Below, piece by piece: positions 1-12,381 of a DNA stretch of 64,000 nt. The translations under genes were made by a program, and so were the position numbers. Under the pieces are notes generated by a model. That model was given only the letters and a program-made list of their open reading frames with translations. It was not told where the DNA came from and did no database searches. Position 1 is the first letter of the stretch. Each line of letters opens with the position of its first letter. Source of the DNA: Pohlia nutans (lineage: Eukaryota > Streptophyta > Bryopsida > Bryales > Mniaceae); contig CM040100.1 in assembly GCA_022496805.1 (NCBI GenBank), forward strand, positions 13,483,009 through 13,547,008, read 5' to 3'.

Positions 1-1006
1 TATTCTCATTCATAGAGTCTGTATCTTTGTACCTAATTGAGCACAAAAAGAATGTGGATTCCTTCTCCAAGGCGTTCATAAGGTTCTTTAGCCCTTGCAA
101 GGGTTCACCCTTTTGCTCTCACCGCATGAAAGATAAATTCAAAACCTGTGATTTTTGAGGCGAGGCTACTGTAGACTTACAACTCTCCACCATCATTCAT
201 TAGGTGAAGAATTACATAGCATGTCCAATATTCTAGAATCCGCTACAACAATTCTCGTGCAACAATTCTTATTCCTAGGTACAACTTACGAGGGCTACAT
301 AACATTCAGTAGCCTCTGTGACTGTTGCCTCCCTCCCAACAGAATGATGTGGAATATCCCACATCATTTCATCCCTCCAATGAAATGATGTGGGATATTC
401 CACATCACATCAATAGCTATGGGGGCAGGTGGCATTAAGCAAGAGCAATCAACCATGGTGAATAGTAATCAAAAGCACTCACTCAATCACAATTCAACAG
501 TGTTTTGTAATTATTTATTTGATTCAATAGTCCATTTAATTACAAATCACTAGTCACTCCATATATAAAGGCGGATGAAACCAAAAGGCACCCTCTTGGA
601 AGGCTACTGAATGTTATGTAAAGAACCTTATGTTGAGACAACTCTTCAAAAATGATATGATTCTCCTTCTTGCATGAAGTGTTGTAGATTTTTGTTGGAC
701 CCGACAAGTAAAAAAGTCAAACTCAACTTGGAGATTCCGGAGCACAAAAAGTGAAAAACTTTCCAACTTCCAGGCCAAAGTCCTTGGAAACTTTATACTC
801 TCTACAAGCTCCTAAATTAACTCTCCTTTTGTCATATCATTATACCAAATTGCAACACCAAACCTTAAAAGGTAAGATGACTCATCTCTATTGGTACAAG
901 CAGCTGTCACTCTTCTAAAACTCAAAATAAATAAATAAATAAAACAATGGAATGCAGCTACTTCTTTGGATATCCCGGGCCAAAAATTGTTGTATAATGT
1001 ACAATT
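1..1006. other. Spacer downstream of the PPR gene
   Basis: I see no supported gene here. Short open frames on both strands resemble no family I know. The stretch is AT-rich with one strong hairpin at 345-407. It would hold the 3' UTR of the minus-strand PPR gene if the 12-exon model is right. Confidence 0.5.
345..407. repeat. Perfect 28-bp inverted repeat with 7-nt loop
   Basis: Bases 345-372 and 380-407 are exact reverse complements around the loop CCCTCCA. Each arm holds a near-palindromic core, GATGTGGAATATCCCACATC or its complement. It may be a small foldback or MITE remnant. No flanking duplication was identified. Confidence 0.85.
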
Positions 1007-4000
1007 TTAACGAGGTAGAGAGCCACGTAGCCACTTGTCCTCTCCTCTAGCAGCTGCCTTGCTTTCTCTCCGGAGTCCTTGCAGGCGAGTCTCTACTGAT
1101 AAGGCATTGCTCTTCATGCCCAAAGCCCCATATACTGCTCGTGTCAGTCTTAGAATGTTGCTGTCAGGCTCAATTCTGCATCACATAATTATGATCCTCT
1201 CAGTTTCACATCTACACAACATTCTAAAACTGCTTTAGTTTCTCTTTTTCTTTTTACAGGAAAAATCTTGAATTGAAAGTTTACAATGCTAATGTAGAGG
1301 CATCATTTCTACTTTTCAGGAATGATGCTTCTATAGTAGAAAGGGACTGCTCAAGAATGCTATGTACAAAAACTTACATCATTAACTGTAGAATCATGAA
1401 GACAATCTGTTACTCCCTTTGTCCAGAAATAATTGTCCTAGTTTTTAGCATTTGTTTTTTTGCAATATTTGTCCTATGTTTGTATACTTCAAACGTAAGC
1501 CCTCAAATGGGGCGAACAACGAGAGTGACAAAAACTACATACTGCTATTAAAGATAGATCATTTTTGGAGTACTGAGACAACTTTTTTTAAAACACGCCA
1601 CAACTAGGACAATTATTTCCGGACAGAGGGAGTACTCATCTATACTCATTTCGCAACAATTGAAAAATGAAGGAGCAATCAATTCATGTAGGACTGTACC
1701 TTTGAGCCAAAACCTCGGTGTATATCTCCACATAGGTCTCCCAAAGCTCCAGTTGTCCCAAGCATGAAAGTATAGGCTCGTACGTTTTCCAGTTGGGTTG
1801 CAGTTTTTCTTTCTTGATACACCCCAAAATCTGTAAGAACAACATAATTGAGAAACATAGGCCAACTTACAAATCAGTCTGACCATCCTCACACAAGGCA
1901 GTGCACCCTATTTGTAACACCTTACTATTTGTGACATCTATCCAGGCGCCCATTTGTGCCACTTACTTACCCTTGCATAGACACTCTTCATTGATGCCAG
2001 AAGTTATGTGGCACTATGGCCATTATGGACTGTAAACTTGTCTTATTGCCATATGTAAGTGACAGTAGTTAAACACAAGTGAGTGTATTTTCTCCACAGA
2101 GTATGTGTCCATTTTAGACTAAACACATGGCCATTTCAACTAAGATTTGTGACAGTTAGGGATGAGGAGAAGGAGCATTATGGGTTACATTCCTTTTTGT
2201 TCGACCCTAGTGGCAATTCTGGATTTGTTGACAACACCTTCAAAAAATTATATAAACTACATATGATGTCTAGAAAATAGGATTCCACTTGCAATGAGTT
2301 TTTGTTGTAATGTTCCAGATTCAACTGATTTTTTTCAACCTTCGTTCCGTTTCCAAGAGAATTTGTGGCACAAATAGGGTGCACTACCTTATACAAAAAA
2401 AACGATTATTAGTACACTGTAGTCTCAAATTCCAAAGCTTTAGTCTCACCTCCAGACACTTTCGCCACTTCAAGCCTCGACTGTAACTATCAACCAAGAT
2501 GTTAAATATCTGCAAAGTAGGCACATATCCAGCCTGTTGAAGCTCAACGTAGACCTGCAGCCATGAGCAGTTGCGCTGAAGATTAAGGTATGTACAACTA
2601 AATAACCATCTAAGCACAATTCATATTACTAGACTGCCTTGACATTTTCTCAGTCAATTGAAAGAGGATCCGAATGATGTGCTTTCAGGATACTGAATAA
2701 ATTACGAATTTTCAATGTGCTGATTATGGGGCCCAAAGTCAGACCTAGGCTCTCATATTCAGACCATGAACATTTTAGGCAAGAATCTATAGCAGTTGCT
2801 TTTGGTCCCAATTAGGTGTAATTACCTTCAGCATGAGAAACAATAACCACCTCTATGGGCTGTTATCTACTTGGAAAGCGCTGCAGTATTAAAAAATACG
2901 ACTTCATAACTCATTCTTGTGGCACGTCAAGAAGGCTTAACATATTATGTTGAGCAGAAATGAAACACTGCTATAACTGACATGACAATCTGTTAAAATT
3001 TACCTTGTGTAATCGATCAAGTTTTCCACTTCTACCAACAGCAGAGAGTAGATTAGTAGCCATGATGTCCGTAAGCTGCAACCCTGCATTTTTCAAGTCT
3101 TCATACACAAACAGGGCAGTCTCCCAGTCCTTGAGCCTGTTCACAAGAGCAGTGAGTATTAGAGACATATTTTGCAACAATGCACTTCCTTACAAAAGTC
3201 AAACTGGCTACTTCTACATCCAAGCTAAAAACAGTCAGAAAGCCTTGCAAATTATCATCGGCAATACCTGCTACATGCTATCAACATTTCTGTATAAGTA
3301 ACGTCATCAACTGGAATTTTCCGCGCTCGTAAGCTTTTCCCTATTGCCAGAGCCTCTTCAGAACGATTCCCTTTGTTCAGGACCATAAGAAGGGCTCCAT
3401 ACGCAATTCTGTCAGGAGCTATGCCCGCTGCAACCATCTCCTCAAACGCCGATTGAGCATGTTCGTGCATCCCTGTCCATTACAACATGCATGACACAGA
3501 GAATATGAATGACTCTGTTGCAAGCATTCTCATTCAAGTGAAGGATTACACATACTAGAGTTAACCGAAAAGTCAGCCCGAAGAGGAAAGTTTTGACAAA
3601 CTCATGTTGAATTCCTCTTGAACTCATATTGAAATATAAATAGACCAAAAACTAGTCTATGATGAGTTGGGAGACAATCTAAAACAAGCCACTGTCATTA
3701 TTCTCCACACCTCGCAATGACTCCCACACCTTCCACCAAAACTCCAAGCTCATGGCCCACAAGGAGACAATCTATGACACGACACTATTCAACCCAAGTA
3801 TAGTTCAATAAAGAGGTTACCCAAGTATAGTTCAATAAAGAGGTTAGAAGTAGAGCAAAAAGGGAGGTTAGATGGGCTTCTTTTTGGTTAACTCAATTGA
3901 CTAACAACAAGGGCATGAATTACCAAACCTGCATTGCTGTAGGCGAATACGAGACTTGTATATGTAACCACGTTAGGCTTGCATCCAGCTTTCTGCATAT

Positions 4001-7000
4001 CATCAAATATCTCACGTGCTTCATTGTACATGCCCTGCACCCAGTTTGTCACTGCATTCAATAACACGTGTTCGATATCCAGTCTAGTCATCTTTAACCC
4101 CTAAAGGACCAAGAAGCCCAAATTGGTCCTCATTTCTTTTAAGCAATTTTGGGTAGGCCCTATATGAAATTTTTTTCGTCCAAATTTATTTATTTCTTGA
4201 CCGATATATGTAATTTTCTTTGTTGATTCCAGTGATATAAAATTTGGTCCCATCTAAATTATGCTTTTCACCATATGATACATTGAATTTATCATTTTAA
4301 AACCATGAATCCTTTGTTCTTTAGGGGTTAATAAAGAAACTAAAACAGTCATGATTTGAACTGGAATAGAGGAAACCATTCCGGTCTCCTATACTGACTC
4401 CTGTTACACTCATCTATTCACACTTCGTTGGACCTAGCAAGCAAATGTCTATGCCCACTTCGTTTTAAATGAAAAGAGGGTTGAACACTGTCACTTATAG
4501 TGGTCTACAACCTCCCACTTTGAAATTGCATAAGAAATTCAAAAAAAACGTGGCTCTTGTACCCAAAGTGATCTCTCCAGAGCTCTAAAGAGATCTCCCA
4601 ACTCCAAAATATTAGTTAAAGAGTATCCTCTACCTGACTATTATTCCTCACCCGTTAACCAAGAAAGAAAAGGCTTAGTGGAGATTGATGGCATGTTGTC
4701 TTACATGCGCTGCGAAGGCGTTAATAAGAGCTGAGCAGGGCTCCACAGTTAAAGGAACGCCAAGGCCGATCATTTTCTCATACAAGTGTTTAGCTTGTTG
4801 GCAATCTCCTCGACTTCCAGCACCTTTGATAAGTTGTAAGAACGTGACTCCAGTGGGTAGGACCTGTTCCTGTTCCATGACCTCAAGCAACGTCAAAGCC
4901 TCAGCCAACTGCCCAGATTCCACGTACGCTGTGATGGCTGCATTGAAAGCAGGGGCGTTCAACACTATTCCCCGAATCCTGGCTTCATGGAAGACATCCT
5001 TTACTTTCTCCGGAGACCGAGCTCGTGCACAGGCCGCAAACAAAGAGCAGATGGTGACAGCGTTTGGTTCAATTCCGGCCTCGGCCATGTCGTGCAGAAG
5101 CTCTCGGGCTTGCTCGTATTTCCCAGCCGCTGCATATGCGTCCACCAGGCCATTGAAAGTGACCAGATTGGGCCTCCGTGATCTCCTCTTCATGAGGTCC
5201 AAAACCTCTTGAGCTTTCTCCGGATGACCAGACTTGCCAAACGCATTGAGCAGCGAGGAGTAACTCACCACGTCTGGCTCGAACCCTGCCTTCACTATCA
5301 GCCCAAACACTTTGAGAGCCTCCGTGTGCAGTCCCTGCGATGCGTAAGCCCCCAACAAAGTGTTGAAAGTCACTATCGTGGGAGCCACACCTTCTCCTGC
5401 ACACACAAAAAAAAATTGTGTCACAAAGTGAGAGGAATCTGATTTAAGGAAGTTATAGGTAAGTTTTCAGGCTCTCAAGGCCTTTGAAAGGATCTTGTTT
5501 TCAAACTCGTGAAAGGAACAGAACACAATGAGGAATCAATAGTTTCTTGAGCAGGTGGAAACATCTCATGGTATCTAAATCTTTGTTACAATTCTTTGTT
5601 TTGAAGTAACATGTTCTGAGCAACATATCATTCGGTATATGGAGAAAAAAGCTCTTAGCCAAATCCTCATGGGTTACAACCGAGTGGTACTTCTAGAATG
5701 AAACAGCACTTTGATTGTCAAATGAAGCATCCTTGTCCTAAAAGACAATAGTGATGATGAACAACAGCGCAGATTTCACCTCCCCAGAGGTATTCTAGAA
5801 AACCTAGTCGCAATGTAATTGCTAGGATTTACATTTAAATTGGTAGTGTCAAGGAGGGAGAGGTAGTAACCACTTCGATTTAAGGTGAAATGGTAACTCC
5901 TAGTTGCATGGAAGCTCCAAAAGTTTCTATCACCAGTACCACCATCTTTAAAGAAAATCTTATGGCATACACAATTTTAGTTGAATATGGTCTCATTGGA
6001 TTCATCTCGGAAAATTCTTCAATTTGATACCCAGTTCAAAACAAATGGTGTCAAGTTGTGGAAGGAAATGCCCAAAAACAAAAAAACTGCAGTAAGGTTA
6101 AAGCAACGGCTCCTCAAACACTCATAACTTACAAATGGTTGGGAATTAAAGGACAAGCTTCGGCTCTGTAAAAATTCAAGAGAATTTCCTCCAAGACTAA
6201 GTGGGTTTTTTTTGCTCAATTTGACGAAGGATTGAATTAAATATTGAAGGTCAAAATTGAGTCTTTTTCTTATTGTGCGAGGTATGAATAGTCTTAGGTC
6301 CATGGTGGAAGAGACCTATGAGTGTCTCATATAGTAGTACTACTAAATTGGTTACTTGGTATCTTGTTACTACAGTGTCTAACCTCAAGAGGGAGAAGTA
6401 GTCCTGCACCACTGGTCCTATGTCCGGTGGACATTGTACCATGGGTGGATCGAACAAACACTTTATTCACGCCAGACTCGACAGAGGACCGGAGTTCCTA
6501 CTACTGATACTACCGATTTAAACCCGCAATAAATGGCGTTACAACTGGCAGGGTTTAGCGTGGCTAAGTTTTCTAGAAATTGTACTCTACTAGTGTTTTC
6601 AGGCGTATAAACAAACAAACTTGGATGGAGTGTTGCTTACCATTCATCATTTCAAAAGTTTCGCGTGCCTTGGTAATCTCGCCGGTTACAGCGTAAACAT
6701 GCAGGAGAGCATTGAAAGTGATGACATCTGGTTCACATCCACTCATCTTCCGCATTTCGTGAAAGAGACTGATGGCATCTTCAAAGCGGCCCAGTTTTGT
6801 GAAGCAGTTGAGGATGATGTTGTGGCTGTATCGGTCCACAGGCACTTTCTTCAAGACGAGGTGATTGTAATAGGCCACTGCATGGCGAGCTTGACCTCCC
6901 GATTTGAACGCCGACAGAATGATGTTGTGTGTCATGAGGTCTGGGCCAACACCGTTGTCCGTCATCCGCTTGCACACTTCCAAGGCTTTGAACCATTGGC

Positions 7001-10000
7001 CACTTCTTCCACATGCATTGATTAGGTTGTTGTAGGAGCTTCGGCTTGGAGGAATCTGTGTACCAAACAATTATAGCTCGTGAAAAGTATAATTCATGGA
7101 CGGCCAAATTTTATGTCAGTGAAGAACATTGTATGTGTTGGTCAAAAAATAAATAAAATCAGATAAAAGAAAGACTCAAATCTGCGTGAGGCCCAATTTC
7201 AGCCTTTAAGGATTAAACTTCTCCCTTCCCCAACACATTGTCGTTTAACCCCTACAGGACCAAGAGGCCTAATGTTTTTTTTAGCAGTTTTGAGTAGGTT
7301 CTATGAGGACTTTCTTTCGTTGAAATTTATTCGTTTATTAACCAACTCGTGCAATGCTCTTCACTGATTCCGGTGATAAAAATTTTGGTCCCATCCGAAT
7401 CATATTTTTCACAATATGATCAATTGAATTTGTCATTTTAAAACCATGAATCATCTTTGGTTCTTAAGGGGTTAAAGCTGTGTTACTGAAGGAGACATGG
7501 AGCAAAATCTGTATAATTCTAGATGCATCAAATATGACACTTTCTAGACATCGTAAACCCTACCAATTGTATGCAGCTAGAATACCTTTGGGGGGTTGGG
7601 TTGTCTATTTTAGCTAAGTCCATAATTTATCAACCCATGTGTGTTCATTGAACAATGTAGCTTGGTAATCTCATTTTGCTTAAGGTTAAGACCCTGACAA
7701 AAGCAGAATGTTCTGCCTCTAACCATTTAGTATGGTGAAGCCTTTTGACTAGCTTAATAATGTGATGTAAGGAGAAAGAAAAGGTGCCTGCAGATATGGT
7801 GAGAGCTTACACAGGCACGTTGCATGTCATCAAAGATTTGCAGAGCCCAACGCCATTGTCCAGCTCGTCCATGAACATTCATCAATGCATTGTATGTCTC
7901 CACATCCGGCTTGCACCTAATTGAACACACAGCTGAGACTTTCAAAAACCTGTTTCACAATTGCGCAAAACTCTAGAGAATCTCCAACTCTCCCTTGAAG
8001 TCAAGTAGGTCCAGAATTTATGAAGATGCCAAGCCTCCTGAATTACAACCTGGGAGGTACACTATGTTAAATTTGTGAAAGTATACGTGAGCACACAAAA
8101 AAGGTATTAATTTGAATATTGTTGTACAAAGTATACATACAATGGACATATTTAGAGCTGAAAATATTGACGTATACTTACATTTAACATATATTTAGGA
8201 TGGAATAGATCTGTATACAAAGGGTTTTAGACACATAAACCCTTGTATACAGGGGGTTTTTAGAGGGGGTCATGAACGCAAGTGATTCTCAAACATGATG
8301 TAGAGTGCACCCCGGGAATCACAACAATCTCAAACAACTTTGAGGTTACCTGACCTCCATTCTTGCATCTCATAAAAGAGACCCCGCGCTTGGTCAGCGC
8401 GCTGATGCCTGGCATGCAACCAGATCATGTAGTTGTAGATGTCGGTCCGCGCTCTGTAACATTTCTGATTCTTCATCCAGTTGAACACCCGGAGACTGTG
8501 TTCTATCGCCCCTGTTCTCGTCATTTCCTGCAACACATAACATTCTTGAGTCATTGTAGTGGTATGGCACCTTTTGGTAACACTGCCAACTAAAGATTAC
8601 ATACAGCAAAGTCCTGCCAGTTCAGAGCAAATCAAGCAACGTTAACCCCTAAAGGACCAAGAAGCCCAAATCGGACCTCATATCTTTTATATCAGTTTTG
8701 AATAGGTCCTATGTAGACTTTCTTTTGATCAACACATGCAATGTCCTTCACTGATTCCAGTGATATAAAATCCGGCCCTATCTGAATTATGTTTTTCAAA
8801 AAATGATCAATTGAATTTGTCATTTTAAAACTATGAATCCTTGGTCGTTTAAGGGTTAAAACTCACACATGTGAAGACGATGGCTCACTGGTTTGAGGGC
8901 AGTGATTTTTTGTTGCTAATTTTAGCCAAATTGCTACATAAAACTTGGGCTGGCTAATTGATACAAGGATTTTTGAAAAAAAAGGGGAATAATAGCCAGA
9001 TTTCCTCAAGATGTGTAGCCTCTTTAAACCTAGGTATCACCCAGGTATTGCCTAAGTAGCACCTGGGTAGGATATGTGTATTACCCTCATATTACCTATA
9101 TATCAATAGGAAAAGAGCATCCAAGGAGCTTGGATTGCTCTTCAAGCCATGGAAAAGTAGCAAAAATGCTAAACTGTCTCCTGACCAAAAACAATCACTA
9201 GTTTGAGGAGCTCTCACTTGTTCAAATTGAGCTCAAAGTTTCTCTAGAATGGTATGAAAAACAATTATGCTCAAATTCAATACTCCAAACGTTACATAGC
9301 ATACTAGAGCACAAGAAAGGAGCACCCTTTTCATCAAGGAGAATACTCACTCTTCTAAGTGATGTATGACTGCCCACTTGTATCCAATAAATTGTGGGAT
9401 TTTCTTGTGTAAATTTAGTTTTTAATCACAACTAGATTGTAGTCCCATTTGAAAAGGGTATTTGCTCCTGTTACTCTAGTATGCTATATAAACCAAAGTG
9501 CAACACTTGGTACATTCTCCTGAAGAACTCATGCTAGAATGGTAGAATGCAAGGTAACAGTGAGCAGAAATTTCTTGTGAGGAAAACAATTACCGAGATG
9601 AGGGCAGGGAAATTCTTGCGGTTGAAGCGGCCGAGCCAAGAATTGAGAACAGCGTCGATGTCGTCCCAGTGATTGAGGGCCAGGACCTTGGCCACCACTT
9701 CCCGAGGGCTCCAAACCTGTGAATTTTTTTTTCATTTTTCCAAGGAAGTCGCATTGGCGATATGAATATTGAAACGTAAAAAAATAGATAGCATTTTTTG
9801 GCAATTGTTGGCTATTCGTACCAACGATAAGGGAAGATTATGGCAGCATAGCAAGCCCATTTTTCAAATAGCAAGTTGGCGATACATAGCCACGAAAAAG
9901 AACACTGCAGAGTCCAAACCTCCTCGCCCTCGTTATACTGCCGCTTCTTGTACTTGGACGGCACTCTGGCCATCGTCGTCGCCATCTCCTCCTGCGTCGG

Positions 10001-10159
10001 CCGATTCTTGACGATCCTGTGTCGTCCCGGATACTCGTCGTTTTCACTGGCAGCAGCAACCACCACAAGCTGGACAACATCCTTTCGCTTCGGGTGGTCT
10101 CGAGGAATGGAGAACAAATAGCGTTTCGTCCCCACCTCAAACCCTAAGCAGTGCAACAT
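1007..10159 (-). CDS. EMB2654: P-class PPR protein, EMB2654-like (12 exons)
   Basis: Exons in transcript order: 10159-9920, 9716-9594, 8527-8355, 7916-7811, 7055-6641, 5396-4705, 4034-3929, 3472-3268, 3136-3004, 2554-2450, 1830-1700, 1160-1007. All junctions are GT..AG and frames join, giving about 860 residues. Some 18-19 PPR repeats run from exon 3 to exon 11, for example PDVVSYSSLLNAFGKSG and PNVVTYTSLVFAYSNAG. Stretches such as LHARH, DQARGLF, GRAGQWRWA, YNNLINACG and MTDNGVGPDL match Arabidopsis EMB2654, a plastid PPR protein for rps12 trans-splicing (family knowledge, from memory). The N-terminus before the conserved LNSWLGRF block is short and basic, as a transit peptide could be. The start is the first ATG after an in-frame stop. 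The last exon is the least certain: without it, exon 11 reads into a TGA at 1684-1686, giving 814 residues. Introns carry many MITEs. Confidence 0.9.
1413..1632. mobile_element. Stowaway-like MITE, 220 bp
   Basis: The ends are inverted repeats of about 30 bp starting CTCCCTTTGTCC and ending GGACAGAGGGAG, bordered by TA on both sides (1411-1412 and 1633-1634). TA target duplication and CTCCCT-type termini are Stowaway (Tc1/mariner) hallmarks. It lies in the proposed last intron of the PPR gene. Confidence 0.75.
3565..3887. mobile_element. CCGAAA-ended MITE-like repeat, copy 1
   Basis: Ends are TTAACCGAAAA on the left and TTTTTGGTTAA on the right, in PPR intron 7. The same ends occur at 42402-42778 and 44616-45034. 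This copy also holds an exact 27-bp tandem duplication at 3793-3846. Confidence 0.55.
4098..4327 (+). mobile_element. TTAA-bordered 230-bp MITE, copy A
   Basis: Inverted ends CCCCTAAAGGACCAAG and TTCTTTAGGGG sit between TTAA tetranucleotides (4094-4097 and 4328-4331). The interior is shared with 7249-7471, 8646-8855, 41506-41735 and a degenerate copy near 15050. It lies in PPR intron 6. TTAA targets and CCC..GGG ends recall piggyBac-type elements; that assignment is inference. Confidence 0.8.
7249..7471 (+). mobile_element. TTAA-bordered 230-bp MITE, copy B
   Basis: Same family as 4098-4327: left end CCCCTACAGGACCAAG, right end TTCTTAAGGGG, TTAA at both borders. It lies in PPR intron 4. Confidence 0.8.
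8076..8317 (-). repeat. Dispersed 240-bp repeat in PPR intron 3
   Basis: The stretch from the GTATACGTGAGCAC region to the GAGTGCACCCC region is an inverted match of 42980-43253 in an intron of the DUF1995 gene. No clear terminal repeats were seen, so the element class is unknown. Confidence 0.65.
8646..8855 (+). mobile_element. TTAA-bordered 230-bp MITE, copy C
   Basis: Same family as 4098-4327: starts CCCCTAAAGGACCAAG, ends CGTTTAAGGG, TTAA borders at 8642-8645 and 8856-8859. It lies in PPR intron 2 and is slightly shorter because of internal deletion. Confidence 0.8.
9721..9915 (+). repeat. Repeat shared with DUF1995 intron 1
   Basis: PPR intron 1 shares long runs with 40130-40415, including ATAGATAGCATTTTTT, AAGGGAAGATTATGGC, AAATAGCAAGTTGGCGAT and CCACGAAAAAGAACACT. 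The copy at 40 kb has extra insertions. The two genes are transcribed in opposite senses relative to the repeat. Confidence 0.7.
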
Positions 10160-10224
10160 TGCAATTGCGTTTCTCGAATTCTCAATTCTCTTCTAATTCC
10201 ATCCTACGTACCACTAGAAGCTCA

Positions 10225-10565
10225 TGCCGAGAAGCCTAGGCATAATCCTTGATAAATTATACCTGTGGAAGTTCGCAAACCCTAAAAAAATCAACCAAAA
10301 GCTATCGCCGCATATTGAAATTCTCTTCCGCAGAAGCCTATACCAAAATTCTTGATAAATTATACACTATCCTGTAGAATTTTGCAAAACCTAGAAACAT
10401 CAACATTCTCGTTCACCAAAAGCTATCGCCACCTACTGAAATTCTGCCCCCACATCTTCTGCAGAAGCCTATACCATAATTCTTGATGAATGATATCCTG
10501 TAGAACTTTGCAAACCCTAGAAACATCAACATTCTCATTCACCGAAAGCTATTGAAATTTTCCGA
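10225..10565. repeat. Three imperfect ~130-bp tandem repeats
   Basis: Three successive units each carry AAGCCTA, CTTGATRAAT, a GCAAAACCTAGAAACATCAA-like stretch and CRAAAGCTAT. They sit immediately upstream of the PPR start codon, in its likely 5' UTR or promoter. Confidence 0.7.
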
Positions 10566-12381
10566 CTAGATTTGATATAGCACTCTGCCTCTGACGCTCT
10601 TGCCATTGTCGACCATAGACCCTGAAAAACACCGCAAATGGTCGGGTTGATTCACCGACCATAAACCCTGCAAAACAGGATGAATTGATATCCGACGGAG
10701 GTTACCGGGTATAAGATGACGCGAGTCAAAGCAGCAGTTATTACGGCAAAAAGGGGTACCACATTGATGTCAACGAGAGTGCCGAAACGTTTTCGCGTTG
10801 TCTGTCACGCAGTCTTCTTCAATTGTTCTTTTTCCAATTCCTTCCAACATGTGCTTCAAGCGGAGTCTTCAGTTCTAGATTCAAGCAGGCACGAGTCGCA
10901 CGACCGAAACTGGACGTATTAACAATTATTCGAGTTTGCTAGAGCGGCAAATCGGGTTGTACCGGCCAAGCTTCAGGGGTTTACATTATTTTGTGAAAAG
11001 TGGAAGCAGCGTCAGCAGTCAAAGAAAGCTTGCCGTACTGTGAGTGAGGGATCCAGTTCCTGTGTGGCCACCTGCATGAGGTTGAGTGGCGTGATCAATT
11101 TCTGTGACGATGTTCGTAACACTCAAACTCGATCTGCAAGACACTTAGATAAGTGAGTGATGTCTTGTTGCAGGTGCAATGAACGTGGGCAACCCTAGAA
11201 CAACTTAGAGTAAGCATTAGTTACCTATAAAAGGACACGTAGTTGCTTTAGTGTCTTGTGAAAAAGGACAGACGCTCCTCACTGCAGTTGACGGAGCGTA
11301 AAGCCCATGCTCTCAGAGTCATGGTGTCTGGTAAGTCCGTCTGCCATCCCAACTGCATTTCTTCTGTGCCTGCGGATTGCTTGCTGGAGTATTTTTCCGG
11401 AGGTTGGTGTGTTTCGAAATCAGATGTGTTGTTTTCTTTGAAGGGTTGGGTTGAGAATTCTTGTCTGCAACCACGCACAAATTATCAGGTTTAGCTTTGT
11501 GTGCTAGAATTCTACAATGAGGGGTGTCATCAGAGTGCGCGCTTCTTGATTCTGTTTCAAGACTTGAAAACTCTAAGCATAGGCGAGTATTTTGGAGACA
11601 AGATTTTGGGGTTAGAATTGCGGGAGGCCGAATTCAGGAAGAGTAAAATCGCAGGAGAGATTGCGAGCTCTATAATCTTGCGTTTTGCAAGAAGAGGCGA
11701 CTGAAAACTCTACGTGAGGGATAGTAGGGTTACCAGAGCTGGCCTGTAACAAAAGGCGATTTTAGAATCGCATTAGTACTTTGAGGAAAGAAGAATTGTG
11801 TTGTGCCCGAGCCAATTGTTCTCACAATAGAAATACTTACAGTCTCTTTTAGCAAGTAGCAGCTCAAGTAGGTAACTAACCTTCCGACTGATCGTTCATT
11901 GAACTTCTATTTGGAACTCACAGTGTGTTGAGCTTGTCTGAGCAGGAAAAGGGCAAGGCGGATATGTAGCTCTCAGGACGGATGATACCCCAACAACGAT
12001 GGTAAGCTCGTTTTCAAATGCTTGAACGTGAATTATCTGTCTCACATAGCATTCTAGAGAATCCTTGTTGAGCACAGGCACAGTCTCGAGCTTCAGTTAG
12101 AGCCAAGTTCCATGGGTTTGAGAAATTGCCCATGGAAGTAGGCAAGAGGAGGGGAAAAGTGAAACTTGGGTTTGTCTCATACGCGGCCATGAAGTTGTGC
12201 ATGTTCCATGGACTTGAACATGAACAAATTTGATTGGTTAGAGTGAAACACGAACAAATGTGGAACTTGGTCCCCCAAAGTCCGTAAAAACTTGTCTTTT
12301 ACTGAGATACTTCGTGGCTCTTAGTTTAGTTTGCCTCACACTGATGCAGAGATTGACTGATTGAGTTGTCGGTAGGGGCAG
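10566..12381. promoter_or_regulatory. Divergent promoter region, PPR (-) and NPF (+)
   Basis: This spacer separates the two divergently transcribed genes. The missing first coding exon of the NPF gene should be here. One candidate is ATG at 11321 with a strong donor GTAAGT at 11331; it could join an acceptor at 12396-12397 in frame, but that acceptor lacks a good pyrimidine tract. No other gene is supported. Confidence 0.4.

Noticed and set aside
345..407. ATCCCACATC in the hairpin as a plant snRNA upstream element
   Set aside because: It matches most of RTCCCACATCG, but no TATA box or snRNA sequence follows at the required spacing; the match comes from the palindrome.
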